From Flavobacterium bizetiae (lineage in GTDB: Bacteria > Bacteroidota > Bacteroidia > Flavobacteriales > Flavobacteriaceae), in assembly GCF_902804475.1 (NCBI RefSeq), contig NZ_CADCSU010000092.1:1-38111 (forward strand): DNA of 38,111 nt. Direction: 5' to 3'. Within the stretch, counting starts at the first letter, position 1; each line of letters opens with the position of its first letter. Below are positions 7,207 to 15,618 of the stretch, one piece after another. Under the pieces are notes generated by a model. The model was not told where the DNA came from. It ran no database searches and saw only the letters and a program-made list of their open reading frames with translations. Position numbers and translations under genes: made by a program.

Positions 7207-8475
7207 TTATTCTGTTCGTAAAGCATCTACGGGCTTTACATTAATTGCAGTTTGCGCCGGGATAAATCCTGCCAGCAAACCTGATCCTACTAATATTAAT
7301 AAAGCAACAAATACAACTCTTAAATCTACGCTTGGGTTGGCAAACATAGTATTACTTCCTGGCGGCATCGATGCCAATGCCATATTAAGAAGCGCAATTA
7401 CCCCGGTTGCTACGGCAACGCCAAACATACCTGAGATAATAGTCAAAAATATAGATTCTGATAAAATCTGACTTCTAATTGCTCCGGGCGTTGCTCCTAG
7501 GGCTCTTCGAATTCCGATTTCTTTAGTACGTTCTTTAACTACAATCAGCATAATATTCGAGATTCCGATTACTCCCGAAATAAGCACTAAAGATCCTACA
7601 AAATAAGCAATGATTTTCAAGATATCAAACAAACTTTGCACTTTACCAAATTGTTCGTATAAATCAAAATTTCCAACTGCGCGATCATCCTTTGGATGCA
7701 CAGAATGAAGGGCTTTTATGACTTCTAAAATTTTTGGTTTTAATTCCGTGATAGAAACTTCATCTCTTGCTGTAAGAGCCATCCACCCTACTTTATCACC
7801 ATAATTAAAAGCCTGCTGAAAAGTAGTAAAGGGAACAAATATATTCTTTTGTTCTTCCTCTGCATTTCCGCCGGTTTGTTTAGAGTTATAAACTCCCACT
7901 ACCATAAAGTTGATTCCGTTTATTTTTACATAAGTTCCAACAGCTTCTTCTTCTTTTCCGTAAAGTTCGCTAATAACACCTTTTCCAATCACCGCTACCT
8001 TTCTTCTCTGCTCAATATCCTGTTGATTTACAAAACGACCTTTTATAATATCCATAGGCTGTTGCTTAATCAGTTCAGGATAATCTCCATAAACAGAAAA
8101 AGCAGATGTTTTTGTACCACGTACCACATTATTAGTTCCGTCGTTAGAATTTCCTAATTGATTTCTTGGCGAAACGTACAACAAATCAGGAAAAGCAGCT
8201 CTTAATGATGCTACATCACTATTTCTAAAATCATAACGACGAGTTTTAGGCAAACCTTTGTATGCTTTTGATGTGGTTTGACTCCACATAAACATAGTAT
8301 TTGTCGCTATTCCGTCGAAACCTTTTTTAACTCCGTTTTCAAGACCTTTTCCTGCTGCAAGTAATATTACCAAAATAAATATTCCCCAAAATACTCCAAA
8401 TGCAGTTAGGACCGTTCTGAAAACGTTAGCCGTTAAGGCTTGTAAAATCTCATCCCAATTATCTTTCTTAAACAT
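7207..8475 (-). CDS. ABC transporter permease, MacB/FtsX type (second permease)
   Basis: The 422-aa inner-membrane protein has the MacB topology: one N-terminal transmembrane segment (about 20-40), a large periplasmic MacB_PCD domain (about 45-280), then three C-terminal transmembrane segments forming the FtsX domain. The cytoplasmic loop motif 'KERTKEIGIRRALGATPGAI' is the coupling element typical of the family. Unlike proteobacterial MacB it has no fused ATPase; the ATPase is encoded separately upstream. It starts 2 bp past the stop of its paralogue, so the two permeases probably form a heterodimer. Confidence 0.94.
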   Translation of the reverse strand: MFKKDNWDEILQALTANVFRTVLTAFGVFWGIFILVILLAAGKGLENGVKKGFDGIATNTMFMWSQTTSKAYKGLPKTRRYDFRNSDVASLRAAFPDLLYVSPRNQLGNSNDGTNNVVRGTKTSAFSVYGDYPELIKQQPMDIIKGRFVNQQDIEQRRKVAVIGKGVISELYGKEEEAVGTYVKINGINFMVVGVYNSKQTGGNAEEEQKNIFVPFTTFQQAFNYGDKVGWMALTARDEVSITELKPKILEVIKALHSVHPKDDRAVGNFDLYEQFGKVQSLFDILKIIAYFVGSLVLISGVIGISNIMLIVVKERTKEIGIRRALGATPGAIRSQILSESIFLTIISGMFGVAVATGVIALLNMALASMPPGSNTMFANPSVDLRVVFVALLILVGSGLLAGFIPAQTAINVKPVDALRTE

Positions 8476-8477
8476 AA

Positions 8478-9722
8478 TTATTCGTCTCTAAGTGCTACAA
8501 TAGGTTTTATTTTGGCCGCTCTGTATGCAGGGAAAAATCCGGCCATTGCACCTGCAAAAACAAGCAGTGCCAATGTGGTTAACGCGACACTAAAATCTAC
8601 CTCAGGATTTCTGAAATATTCACTTTGAACCATCGGACCAACCAATTCTAACAATAATAAACTTGCCAGCAATCCAACAAAACCTGCAATAGTGGTAATA
8701 AAAATAGATTCGTGAAGTATCATCGAAATAATAGAAAACGGAGATGCCCCCAAAGCTTTTCTAATTCCAATTTCTTTCGTTCGTTCTTTGACTATAATAA
8801 GCATGATATTACTTACACCTACAACTCCGGCAATTATAGTACAAATACCTACCCACCAGAAAAACAATCGGATATAAAGATTTAAATCATAAAACTTCTT
8901 TCCTTCTTCTACAGAATTATACACCCCAACTCCGCTATCATCATTAGGTGCTACTGTATTTCTGCTTTTAAGCAAATCCTTTAAATCCTGAGTAAATTTT
9001 TGAGATTGCGCCAGGGCCTGATCATAATCGTCTGTCTTTTTTAAGGTAAAAAACAAATTACTTATTTTATCTCCACCTCCAAAAGCACGTTGTACTGTTG
9101 TTTTAGGCAAATACGCTCTGGCTTCTTCTCTTTCTCCTCCCGGATCTGTAAAAACCCCTACTACTTTAAAATTGACATTATTAATTAAAATTTCTTTACC
9201 TAAAGGATCACTGTCTTTAAACAAATCTGTTTTTACCTTCATTCCAATAGCAGCTACTTTTTCATTATTAGCAAGATCACTACTATTTATAAAACGTCCC
9301 TGGACTACAGTAACATTTTCAACACCAGAAAAATCAGGATCTACTCCTCTAAATTGATAACTTCCTGATTCTTTACCGTATGAAAAAGCACCTCCCCAGA
9401 AGTTATAACTTGCAGCTCTTAAATCTAATTTATCCTCAAATTTCTGTACAGATGCATTATAATCGCCGTTTCTAAACTGAATTTGTCTTCCCGGATTCAA
9501 TCCTTTGTGTGGTTTTGTCGTTGTACCGGACCAAACCACAATGATACCCACGGCATCTTGTTCGAATTGTTTTTGAATTCCGTTTTGAAGTCCCTTACCG
9601 GCACCAAGCAAAATCACTAAAATAAAAATTCCTGAAGCCACAGAAACGCCGGTAAGAAATGTTCTTAACCGGTTTTTAGAGATTGCCTCAAATATTTCCT
9701 GCCAACGTTCAATATTAAACAT
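8478..9722 (-). CDS. ABC transporter permease, MacB/FtsX type (first permease)
   Basis: The 414-aa paralogue of the neighbouring permease has the same layout: transmembrane helix near residue 20-40, periplasmic MacB_PCD domain, and a C-terminal FtsX domain with 'KERTKEIGIRKALGASPFSI'. Its start overlaps the end of the ATPase gene by 8 bp, which suggests translational coupling. It likely pairs with the second permease and works by mechanotransmission, ATP hydrolysis driving periplasmic conformational change. The substrate is unknown. Confidence 0.94.
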   Translation of the reverse strand: MFNIERWQEIFEAISKNRLRTFLTGVSVASGIFILVILLGAGKGLQNGIQKQFEQDAVGIIVVWSGTTTKPHKGLNPGRQIQFRNGDYNASVQKFEDKLDLRAASYNFWGGAFSYGKESGSYQFRGVDPDFSGVENVTVVQGRFINSSDLANNEKVAAIGMKVKTDLFKDSDPLGKEILINNVNFKVVGVFTDPGGEREEARAYLPKTTVQRAFGGGDKISNLFFTLKKTDDYDQALAQSQKFTQDLKDLLKSRNTVAPNDDSGVGVYNSVEEGKKFYDLNLYIRLFFWWVGICTIIAGVVGVSNIMLIIVKERTKEIGIRKALGASPFSIISMILHESIFITTIAGFVGLLASLLLLELVGPMVQSEYFRNPEVDFSVALTTLALLVFAGAMAGFFPAYRAAKIKPIVALRDE

Positions 9723-10416
9723 AAGATGACGCTCTAACTTGTTCTACTTTTTTATCGTCGATAATTAATCCATCTTTCAGGACCACATTTCTTTTGCACA
9801 TTGCAGCAATATCAGGTTCGTGTGTTACGATTAGAATGGTTTTTCCTTCATCGTTAATTCCCTGAATAAGTTCCATCACTTCATAAGAAGTTTTTGTATC
9901 CAAAGCTCCTGTTGGCTCATCTGCCAATAAAACCTTCGGATTTGAAGCTAATGCTCTTGCTATGGCAACACGTTGTTTCTGACCTCCTGAAAGTTCATTT
10001 GGTAAATGATGCGAATGCGAACCTAAGCCTACTTTCTCTAAATATTTCATTGCAATCTCGTAACGTTCTTTTCGCTTTATACCCTGATAATACAAAGGCA
10101 TCGCAACATTATCAAGCGCTGTTTTATAATTTATTAAATTGAATGACTGAAATACAAATCCCAGAAATTTATTTCGATATCTTGAAGCAATTGTTTCGTT
10201 TAGATTTTTAATTGGCGTTTTATCTAAAATATAACTACCTGAATCTGCTTCATCAAGAATTCCTAATATATTTAATAGTGTCGATTTTCCCGATCCGGAC
10301 GATCCCATAATCGCAACTAACTCGCCTTCTTCGATATTAAAATTAATCCCTTTTAACACATGCAATTCTGAACTTCCCATTTTATAGGACTTGTGTAAAT
10401 CTTTGATTTCGATCAT
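9715..10416 (-). CDS. ABC transporter ATP-binding protein, LolD/MacB type
   Basis: This 233-aa cytoplasmic ATPase powers the two permeases. Walker A is GSSGSGKST (38-46), the Q-loop Gln is residue 90, the signature LSGGQ is at 142-146, and Walker B VLLADE at 162-167 carries the catalytic Glu. All active residues are intact. It is the first gene of the operon and is divergent from the DUF4403 gene, with 176 bp between them. Sequence class is LolD/MacB/FtsE. The two adaptors and TolC point to export of a small molecule, peptide or lipoprotein rather than to LolCDE function. Confidence 0.95.
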   Translation of the reverse strand: MIEIKDLHKSYKMGSSELHVLKGINFNIEEGELVAIMGSSGSGKSTLLNILGILDEADSGSYILDKTPIKNLNETIASRYRNKFLGFVFQSFNLINYKTALDNVAMPLYYQGIKRKERYEIAMKYLEKVGLGSHSHHLPNELSGGQKQRVAIARALASNPKVLLADEPTGALDTKTSYEVMELIQGINDEGKTILIVTHEPDIAAMCKRNVVLKDGLIIDDKKVEQVRASSYV

Positions 10417-10561
10417 GGTATTGTTAAATTTTAAAACAATAATAACATTTTTTATAAGTAATTTATGGTAAGAAAACGTTAATAATTCCGTTTAGTTATT
10501 ACAATAAGACTCAATTATCTATCTATTGTTACACTTTTTTAAGATAATATAATTGTTTTCT

Positions 10562-10569
10562 TAATTTTG
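10562..10569 (+). promoter_or_regulatory. Promoter -7 element of the DUF4403 gene
   Basis: TAATTTTG fits TAnnTTTG exactly, 23 bp before the ATG at 10593. No -33 TTG was found at standard spacing. Confidence 0.45.
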
Positions 10570-10592
10570 CATCACTTAAAAGAATCTTAACG

Positions 10593-11999
10593 ATGAAGTT
10601 TTTTTCAATTATCTCAATGTTTACGGTACTTACCGCTATAATCAGTTGTTCTACAACTCAAAAACTTGAAACCCTAAAACCAGAACCGGATGACGCCAGC
10701 CCTTTAGTTTACGATGCAAATCCGTCGTTTATCAACTTACCCATAACGGTAAAACTGAGCGACATTCAAAATCAAACCAATTCTTTATTGAATGGTTTAA
10801 TTTATGAAGACAATAATATTGATGATGATGATATCGAAATGAAAATCTGGAAACAGGCTCCGATAAAAATTCAGAATGATCCTGCCAACCCTGACAAAAA
10901 AATAAAAACAATCCTGCCCCTAAAAGCAACGATTAAGTACCGAATAGGAACGAAAAAGCTTGGGGTAGAGCTATACGACGTTAGAGAGTTTAACTTAAAC
11001 GGAGTTATCACTTTATCGAGTGAAGTAGCTTTGACCAACTGGAAATTAAATACAAAAACCGAATTCAAATCTTTAGACTGGAATGAAAGTCCTACAATGA
11101 TGGTATTTGGGAAAAGTATGCCGATTACCTATTTAGTAAATCCTGCGATTTCTATTTTCAAGTCAAAAATTGAAAAGAAAATCGACGAAGCGATTGAAAA
11201 GTCAATGGATTTTAAACCGAATGTTTTAACTGCCTTAGAAAAAATATGTACGCCATTTCAGATGAGCGATACTTATGAAAGCTGGTTAAGAATTGTTCCT
11301 GTTGAAATTTATTCTACGAATGCTAAACTTAAAAATGATTTGTTTTTATTAGACATGGGAATGAAATGCAATATGGAAACTATTGTAGGTAAACAACCTG
11401 AATCTAAATTCAGTGCCAGTAAAATTGTATTGAAACCGGTAACAAAAATCCCTAATCAGATCTCGGCGAATATTGCGGCAATTTCAACTTATATTGATGC
11501 TTCAAAGATTATGACCAAAAATTTTGCAGGACAGGAATTTGGTTCCGGCGGCAAAAAGATAACAGTAAAAAATGTTTCGATCTGGCACAAAAACGGCAAA
11601 ATGGTTATTGCACTGGATGTTTTAGGATCAATAAACGGAACGCTTTACTTAAACGGAATACCACAATATAATCCTCAGACAAAAGAAATTTATTTTGAAA
11701 AACTTGATTATGTTTTAGATACAAAAAGCAAGTTAATGAGAACTGCAAGCTGGCTGGGTCAAGGTTATATATTAAGAAAAATGGAAGAAAGCTGCCGCTA
11801 CTCTATTCAGGCCAATTTAGAAGAAGGTAAAAAAACAATGGCCAACTATCTTAAAAACTATTCGCCAATGCCGGGTGTTTTTGTAAACGGAAAAATGGAA
11901 GACATTCAGTTTGATAAAATCCAGCTGACCAATCAGGCGATTATCGCTTTTATAAAAATTAACGGAACGGTAAATGTTTCGGTAGACGGATTAAAATAA
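10593..11999 (+). CDS. DUF4403-family lipoprotein
   Basis: The 468-aa product starts with a lipoprotein signal peptide ending TAIISC, so Cys19 would be acylated. The rest resembles DUF4403 proteins of Bacteroidota: two similar halves with SRPBCC/BPI-like beta-rich segments ('INLPITVKLSDIQNQTNSLL', 'IWHKNGKMVIALDVLGSING', 'GVFVNGKMEDIQFDKIQLTN'). No catalytic motif is visible. A lipid-binding or envelope role is plausible but unproven. It is divergent from the efflux operon and ends at a strong bidirectional terminator. Confidence 0.82.
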   Translation: MKFFSIISMFTVLTAIISCSTTQKLETLKPEPDDASPLVYDANPSFINLPITVKLSDIQNQTNSLLNGLIYEDNNIDDDDIEMKIWKQAPIKIQNDPANPDKKIKTILPLKATIKYRIGTKKLGVELYDVREFNLNGVITLSSEVALTNWKLNTKTEFKSLDWNESPTMMVFGKSMPITYLVNPAISIFKSKIEKKIDEAIEKSMDFKPNVLTALEKICTPFQMSDTYESWLRIVPVEIYSTNAKLKNDLFLLDMGMKCNMETIVGKQPESKFSASKIVLKPVTKIPNQISANIAAISTYIDASKIMTKNFAGQEFGSGGKKITVKNVSIWHKNGKMVIALDVLGSINGTLYLNGIPQYNPQTKEIYFEKLDYVLDTKSKLMRTASWLGQGYILRKMEESCRYSIQANLEEGKKTMANYLKNYSPMPGVFVNGKMEDIQFDKIQLTNQAIIAFIKINGTVNVSVDGLK

Positions 12000-12003
12000 G
12001 AAC

Positions 12004-12039
12004 AAAAAAAAAGCAGAATATAATTATTCTGCTTTTTTT
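12004..12039. terminator. Bidirectional intrinsic terminator
   Basis: GCAGAATA (12013-12020), loop TAAT, TATTCTGC (12025-12032), flanked by A's on the left and seven T's on the right. It ends both the DUF4403 gene (+) and the oxidase-assembly unit (-). The stem overlaps the last codons and stop of the small CxxC protein gene. Confidence 0.9.
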
Positions 12040-12287
12040 GATTTCGATTTGTACATTCTATAAACAAGAATCCCAATTACAACCACTAACAAATAAGGAA
12101 TCACCATCAAATAAACAATTCCGTTATTTACAGCTTCAGCTTTCTTAGTATTCGAATCTCCTGCAAGTGCAGCGCGACACATCGCACATTGGGCATTCAT
12201 TGAAATTCCAATAAAGAAAAATAAAATTCCAAAAATTACCTTTTGGAATTTGGAATTTGAACTTTGGATTTTATTTTTAATTTGCAT
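12024..12287 (-). CDS. Small CxxC membrane protein of the SCO/DUF420 unit
   Basis: The 87-aa product has a hydrophobic N-terminal segment (about residues 16-32), a CAMC motif (Cys34, Cys37), a short polar loop, and a transmembrane helix (about 55-76) with a Lys-rich cytoplasmic tail. The first segment could be a signal peptide cleaved at NAQ. The CxxC next to SCO1 and DUF420 genes suggests a metal or thiol role in oxidase assembly, but this is inference. The start overlaps the DUF420 stop by 11 bp. Residues 7-15 are encoded by a CAAATTCC-type repeat and look like an insertion. Confidence 0.72.
   Translation of the reverse strand: MQIKNKIQSSNSKFQKVIFGILFFFIGISMNAQCAMCRAALAGDSNTKKAEAVNNGIVYLMVIPYLLVVVIGILVYRMYKSKSKKAE
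12224..12260. repeat. TTCCAAA-type repeat within the small CxxC gene start
   Basis: TTTGGAATTTGGAATTTGAA-like units (12242-12260) and an 11-bp inverted repeat AAATTCCAAAA (12224-12234)/TTTTGGAATTT (12241-12251) lie at the 5' end of the coding region. They encode the unusual QSSNSKFQK segment. Confidence 0.55.
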
Positions 12288-12819
12288 AATAAGGAGAAAT
12301 CATTAAGTAAACCACTACGCCTGTAACTGCAACGTACAGCCAAAGTGGAAATGTTATTTTAGCTATTTTTCTGTGTCTGTCAAAACGCTTTGCAAGAGCT
12401 CTTACATATGTTATTAATACCAATGGTATGATGGCAATAGACAGTAATATGTGTGTTACTAAAATGAAGAAATAGATATATCGTATTGCGCCTTCTCCTC
12501 CAAATTTAGTAGAATCAGCAGTCATATGATATGCAACATACATTACCAGGAACGCTACTGATAATGCAATGGCAAAAGTCATTAAACGTTCGTGAAGTTT
12601 TTGTTTTCCGTTTTTAATAGCAATTACAGCCCAAACTAAAACAATAGCCGTAATACCATTTGTTGTTGCATAAATTGGAGGCAAAAACGAAAGCGGCTCT
12701 ACATTAACACCAAAATCTTTCAATTTAACTCCAAATAAAATGGCTACTACTACCGGGATAATAATTGAAACTGCAACAATAAGTTTGCTATACTTTTTTT
12801 CTAATGAATGATCTTCCAT
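12277..12819 (-). CDS. DUF420 membrane protein (CtaM-like oxidase assembly factor)
   Basis: The 180-aa integral membrane protein has five hydrophobic segments and the conserved histidines of DUF420 ('LHERLMTFAIALS', 'YHMTADSTKFGG', 'THILLSIAIIPL'). DUF420 proteins include CtaM of Gram-positive bacteria, needed for haem-copper oxidase function. Its place just after SCO1 (2 bp gap) supports a role in oxidase assembly here. Family assignment is good; the exact step is unknown. Confidence 0.88.
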   Translation of the reverse strand: MEDHSLEKKYSKLIVAVSIIIPVVVAILFGVKLKDFGVNVEPLSFLPPIYATTNGITAIVLVWAVIAIKNGKQKLHERLMTFAIALSVAFLVMYVAYHMTADSTKFGGEGAIRYIYFFILVTHILLSIAIIPLVLITYVRALAKRFDRHRKIAKITFPLWLYVAVTGVVVYLMISPYYAN

Positions 12820-12821
12820 TT

Positions 12822-13511
12822 TTATTCTGCTAATAATATTTTAATATCTTCCTGAATGTCTCTAACTCCTTTTTTATCCAGTCCGTCGTAATAAATGTTC
12901 GGATTCCCAAATTCATCTTTTCTGCAACGAATATTTCCATCTTTATCAATCAATGCAAATAAACCTGAATGTTCGAAACCACCGCTTACTTTTTCATTTT
13001 CTCCGGCATAAAGATTAAAACCTTTATTTGATAAATCCATGATAGTAGCTTTATCACCCGTTAGAAAATTCCAGTTAGATGATTTTACACCTAATAATTT
13101 TGCGTGTTCTTTTAGAACTTGTGGCGTATCATGATTAGGATCTATCGTAATCGAAACGATTCCGAAGTTAGGATTTCCAAAAAAAGTTTTCTCAATCTCT
13201 AACATACTTAAATTCATCTTTGGACAAATGGACGGACAAGTCGTAAAGAAAAACTCCAAAACGTATACTTTGCCTTTATAGGTTTCGTTAGACACTTTAG
13301 CATTATTCTGATTTGTTAATTCAAATTTAGGTGCTGGTCCAATTTTTATCAATTTCGCATCAGATTTAGAATCTTTCGATCCTACATTATCCAAACGATT
13401 GCCTTTTACAACTTCGCCATTTGTTACTCTGTCAACAATTTTAGGCACGGCATAAATCCCGAAGATTAAAATAATAAACGAAATTCCGATATATGATTTA
13501 TTTTTAAACAT
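12822..13511 (-). CDS. SCO1/SenC copper chaperone for cytochrome c oxidase
   Basis: This membrane-anchored thioredoxin-fold protein would deliver or reduce copper for the CuA site of subunit II. It has 229 aa, with an N-terminal transmembrane anchor (about 8-24). The copper ligands are intact: Cys92 and Cys96 in TTCPSICPKMN, and His181 in GGFEHSG. The C-terminal region ('GLFALIDKDGNIRCRKDEFG') fits the family. It lies 10 bp after a related gene that has lost these ligands and 2 bp before the DUF420 gene. Confidence 0.95.
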   Translation of the reverse strand: MFKNKSYIGISFIILIFGIYAVPKIVDRVTNGEVVKGNRLDNVGSKDSKSDAKLIKIGPAPKFELTNQNNAKVSNETYKGKVYVLEFFFTTCPSICPKMNLSMLEIEKTFFGNPNFGIVSITIDPNHDTPQVLKEHAKLLGVKSSNWNFLTGDKATIMDLSNKGFNLYAGENEKVSGGFEHSGLFALIDKDGNIRCRKDEFGNPNIYYDGLDKKGVRDIQEDIKILLAE

Positions 13512-13521
13512 GATATAAAGA

Positions 13522-14163
13522 TTAAAGTTCTTTTGTTGCGTTGTGGTTCTTTTTTAGAGCTGCACGATATTCGTATAGAATAATTTTGAAATCGTCAAGC
13601 ATTTCGTTGCTCAACTCAGAAGGATGAAAAGTATTATACCCTTCTTTATATTCGTCTTTATCTTTTCGGCCTCTTAAATTTCGCTCTTTATCTACGATAT
13701 AAACATTCGAAGTACCAAAGTTTTGATCTAATTTCCCTTTTAGATGTAATTGATCGTAATAAGCTTTAATCTCATCAGGCGAAGCAAAAACAAAATGCCA
13801 GCCCGAAACATCTGTAAAAGCGCCTAGCGATTCTACAATTTTCTCTGCATCTTTTTCTGTACCCAACGGACAAACCACTACAAACTGCAGATCTTTGAAA
13901 CCATTGTAACGCTGATAAATTTTTTCGTTTAGATTAAAAAAGTTCCCTCTGTTTTTTAAAATCTCAGTTCCTGAAAAACCAAGAATTGTAATTTTATTAT
14001 TTAAGGTTACTTTTTCTCCTTTAAGGGATTTCCAATCACCAAAGTCGGCAATTTCAGGAGTTATTGTTGGAAGTTTAGTAAAGCTATTTACACCAGAAGC
14101 AAAAAACAGATAGGCTACAATTGGCAAAACAAAAAGTACAAAGAGAACTATATTTTTTTTCAT
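13522..14163 (-). CDS. SCO-like thioredoxin-fold protein lacking the copper-binding cysteines
   Basis: The 213-aa product has an N-terminal membrane anchor (about 3-24), and its body is laid out like SCO1: 'KITILGFSGTEIL' where SCO has the 'FFFTTCPSIC' strand-loop, 'LQFVVVCPLGTEKDAEKIV' for the second strand, and 'NVYIVDKERNLRGRKDKDEY' near the end. The CxxxC and the ligand histidine are absent; only one Cys remains, in the second strand. It is probably periplasmic-facing. Its gene leads the unit with SCO1 behind it. A non-redox scaffold role is possible. Homology to SCO is my reading from alignment by eye. Confidence 0.72.
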   Translation of the reverse strand: MKKNIVLFVLFVLPIVAYLFFASGVNSFTKLPTITPEIADFGDWKSLKGEKVTLNNKITILGFSGTEILKNRGNFFNLNEKIYQRYNGFKDLQFVVVCPLGTEKDAEKIVESLGAFTDVSGWHFVFASPDEIKAYYDQLHLKGKLDQNFGTSNVYIVDKERNLRGRKDKDEYKEGYNTFHPSELSNEMLDDFKIILYEYRAALKKNHNATKEL

Positions 14164-14188
14164 TTTATTACCGGAAGTTATTGAGGTA

Positions 14189-14196
14189 CAAAAATA
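14189..14196 (-). promoter_or_regulatory. Promoter -7 element of the SCO-like/SCO1/DUF420 unit
   Basis: The minus strand reads TATTTTTG, an exact TAnnTTTG match, 26 bp before the ATG at 14163 and directly after the terminator of the oxidase subunit unit. Confidence 0.5.
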
Positions 14197-14219
14197 AAAA
14201 AATCCCGATGTTATCGGGA
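14196..14219 (-). terminator. Intrinsic terminator after the oxidase subunit IV gene
   Basis: On the minus strand TCCCGAT, loop AAC, ATCGGGA, then seven T. It separates the cyoE-cox unit from the SCO unit. Confidence 0.88.
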
Positions 14220-14241
14220 CTCTTTTCGAATTAATATCATG

Positions 14242-14592
14242 TTAAAAATTCCATTTAATAGTAGAATCTTTAAAAACCCCATAAATATAATGTCCTTCTG
14301 TAAGCAGAATAAACAATAAATATAAAACTAGGAAAATAACCGGTGAAACAACTGACCATCTAAGGCTGCTTTTTTCACCTTCCATGTGCATAAATGCCCA
14401 TACTATATAATATGCTTTGAAAATTGTCAGGATATAAAATATCCAGTTTAACAAATTCAAACCTAAGAAATGAGTAAACTCTAATGATCCTGGTTTAATA
14501 ATACCAAGTATAACTTCTACTGTAGTTACTGCTGATAGTAATCCAAAAACAAACCAGATTCTTTTTGTATTTGATACGTGTTCGTGTGACAT
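14242..14592 (-). CDS. Cytochrome c oxidase subunit IV-type protein
   Basis: The 116-aa protein has three transmembrane helices (about 12-31, 41-66, 79-100) and resembles the COX4_pro/CyoD family of small oxidase subunits ('TIFKAYYIVWAFMHMEGEKS', ending in a short periplasmic tail). It would stabilise the haem-copper oxidase in the inner membrane. It follows the larger subunit III gene by 18 bp and is last in the unit, before a terminator. Confidence 0.88.
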   Translation of the reverse strand: MSHEHVSNTKRIWFVFGLLSAVTTVEVILGIIKPGSLEFTHFLGLNLLNWIFYILTIFKAYYIVWAFMHMEGEKSSLRWSVVSPVIFLVLYLLFILLTEGHYIYGVFKDSTIKWNF

Positions 14593-14610
14593 AATAATTA
14601 AAATCTAAAA

Positions 14611-15594
14611 TTAAACTAAGTAGAAAACTGTAAATACAAATACCCAAACTAAATCGACAAAGTGCCAGTATAAACCAACTTTCTCTACCATTTCGTAGCT
14701 TCTTCTTTTCTCGTAAGTACCTAATAACACATTAAAGAAAATAATGATGTTAATGATAATTCCAGAAATTACGTGGAAACCGTGGAATCCTGTAATAAAG
14801 AAAAAGAAATCAGCAAACAATTTACTTCCGTATTCGTTTCTTGTTAAGTTCGCTCCTTCTACAACATATTTTGCAGTAGCTAAACGCTCTTCAGATTCTG
14901 CTCTTGACAAAACAGTTTTTTTCTTTTTCTCAGTAAGATGCTCTGTTCTTATTAATAAATCAGGGTGTGCTTTAAAACCAGCCTGAATTTCAGCTACAGA
15001 ATATGTTGGTACTGTTTCAGCACTTTCCATAAACCAGGTAGTCTTGCTTCTTGTTAATGCTTCTCTTTGTTCCGGTAATTTTACAGCAAACTCTTCAAGA
15101 GCAACTCTTTTACCATCTTTATCTACGAACTGCAATAAGCTTCCACCTACTGTCTCAATTGCTCCGTACTCACCTTTAATGAAGTTTTTCCATTCCCAAG
15201 CTTGAGAACCAACGAAAATAATACCTCCAATAATAGTTAAGAACATATAGATCGCAACTTTTGTTTTTTTCAATTGATGACCTGCATCAACAGCTAAAAC
15301 CATTGTTACAGATGAGAAAATCAAAATAAAAGTCATTAAGGCTACATAATACATTGGAGCCGAAACACCGTGCATAAATGGGAAGTGAGTAAACACTTCA
15401 TCAGCCAAAGGCCATGTTTCGATAAATTTAAATCTAGAAAAACCATAAGCTGCTAGAAATCCAGAGAATGTCAAGGCATCCGATACGATAAAAAACCACA
15501 TCATCATTTTACCATAACTTGCTCCTAATGGCTGGATCTCATGCCCGCCTCCCCAAGTTTTTTCGTTGTTTGCAGTAGTAACTGTCGCTTCCAT
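14611..15594 (-). CDS. Cytochrome c oxidase subunit III with a large hydrophilic insertion
   Basis: The 327-aa protein is a haem-copper oxidase subunit III. It has several transmembrane helices at residues 30-140, then a charged stretch (about 141-258) where most relatives have a short loop, then the last helices with 'FFFFITGFHGFHVISGII' and 'YWHFVDLVWVFVFTVFYLV'. The closing helix motif with His and Asp is diagnostic. It is next to a second, shorter subunit III gene and just before subunit IV. An exact -7 element lies 24 bp before its ATG. Confidence 0.93.
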   Translation of the reverse strand: MEATVTTANNEKTWGGGHEIQPLGASYGKMMMWFFIVSDALTFSGFLAAYGFSRFKFIETWPLADEVFTHFPFMHGVSAPMYYVALMTFILIFSSVTMVLAVDAGHQLKKTKVAIYMFLTIIGGIIFVGSQAWEWKNFIKGEYGAIETVGGSLLQFVDKDGKRVALEEFAVKLPEQREALTRSKTTWFMESAETVPTYSVAEIQAGFKAHPDLLIRTEHLTEKKKKTVLSRAESEERLATAKYVVEGANLTRNEYGSKLFADFFFFITGFHGFHVISGIIINIIIFFNVLLGTYEKRRSYEMVEKVGLYWHFVDLVWVFVFTVFYLV

Positions 15595-15618
15595 AAAAGA
15601 TATTCGTTAAAAAGTTCC

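Noticed and set aside
7849..8157. 102-codon plus-strand frame in the permease
   Set aside because: Antisense shadow of a well-supported permease; Phe/Ser/Asn-rich with no motif.
10437..10444. TATTATTG on the minus strand as the efflux operon promoter
   Set aside because: It has one mismatch to TAnnTTTG and lies in very AT-rich sequence; it may be right but I cannot support it.
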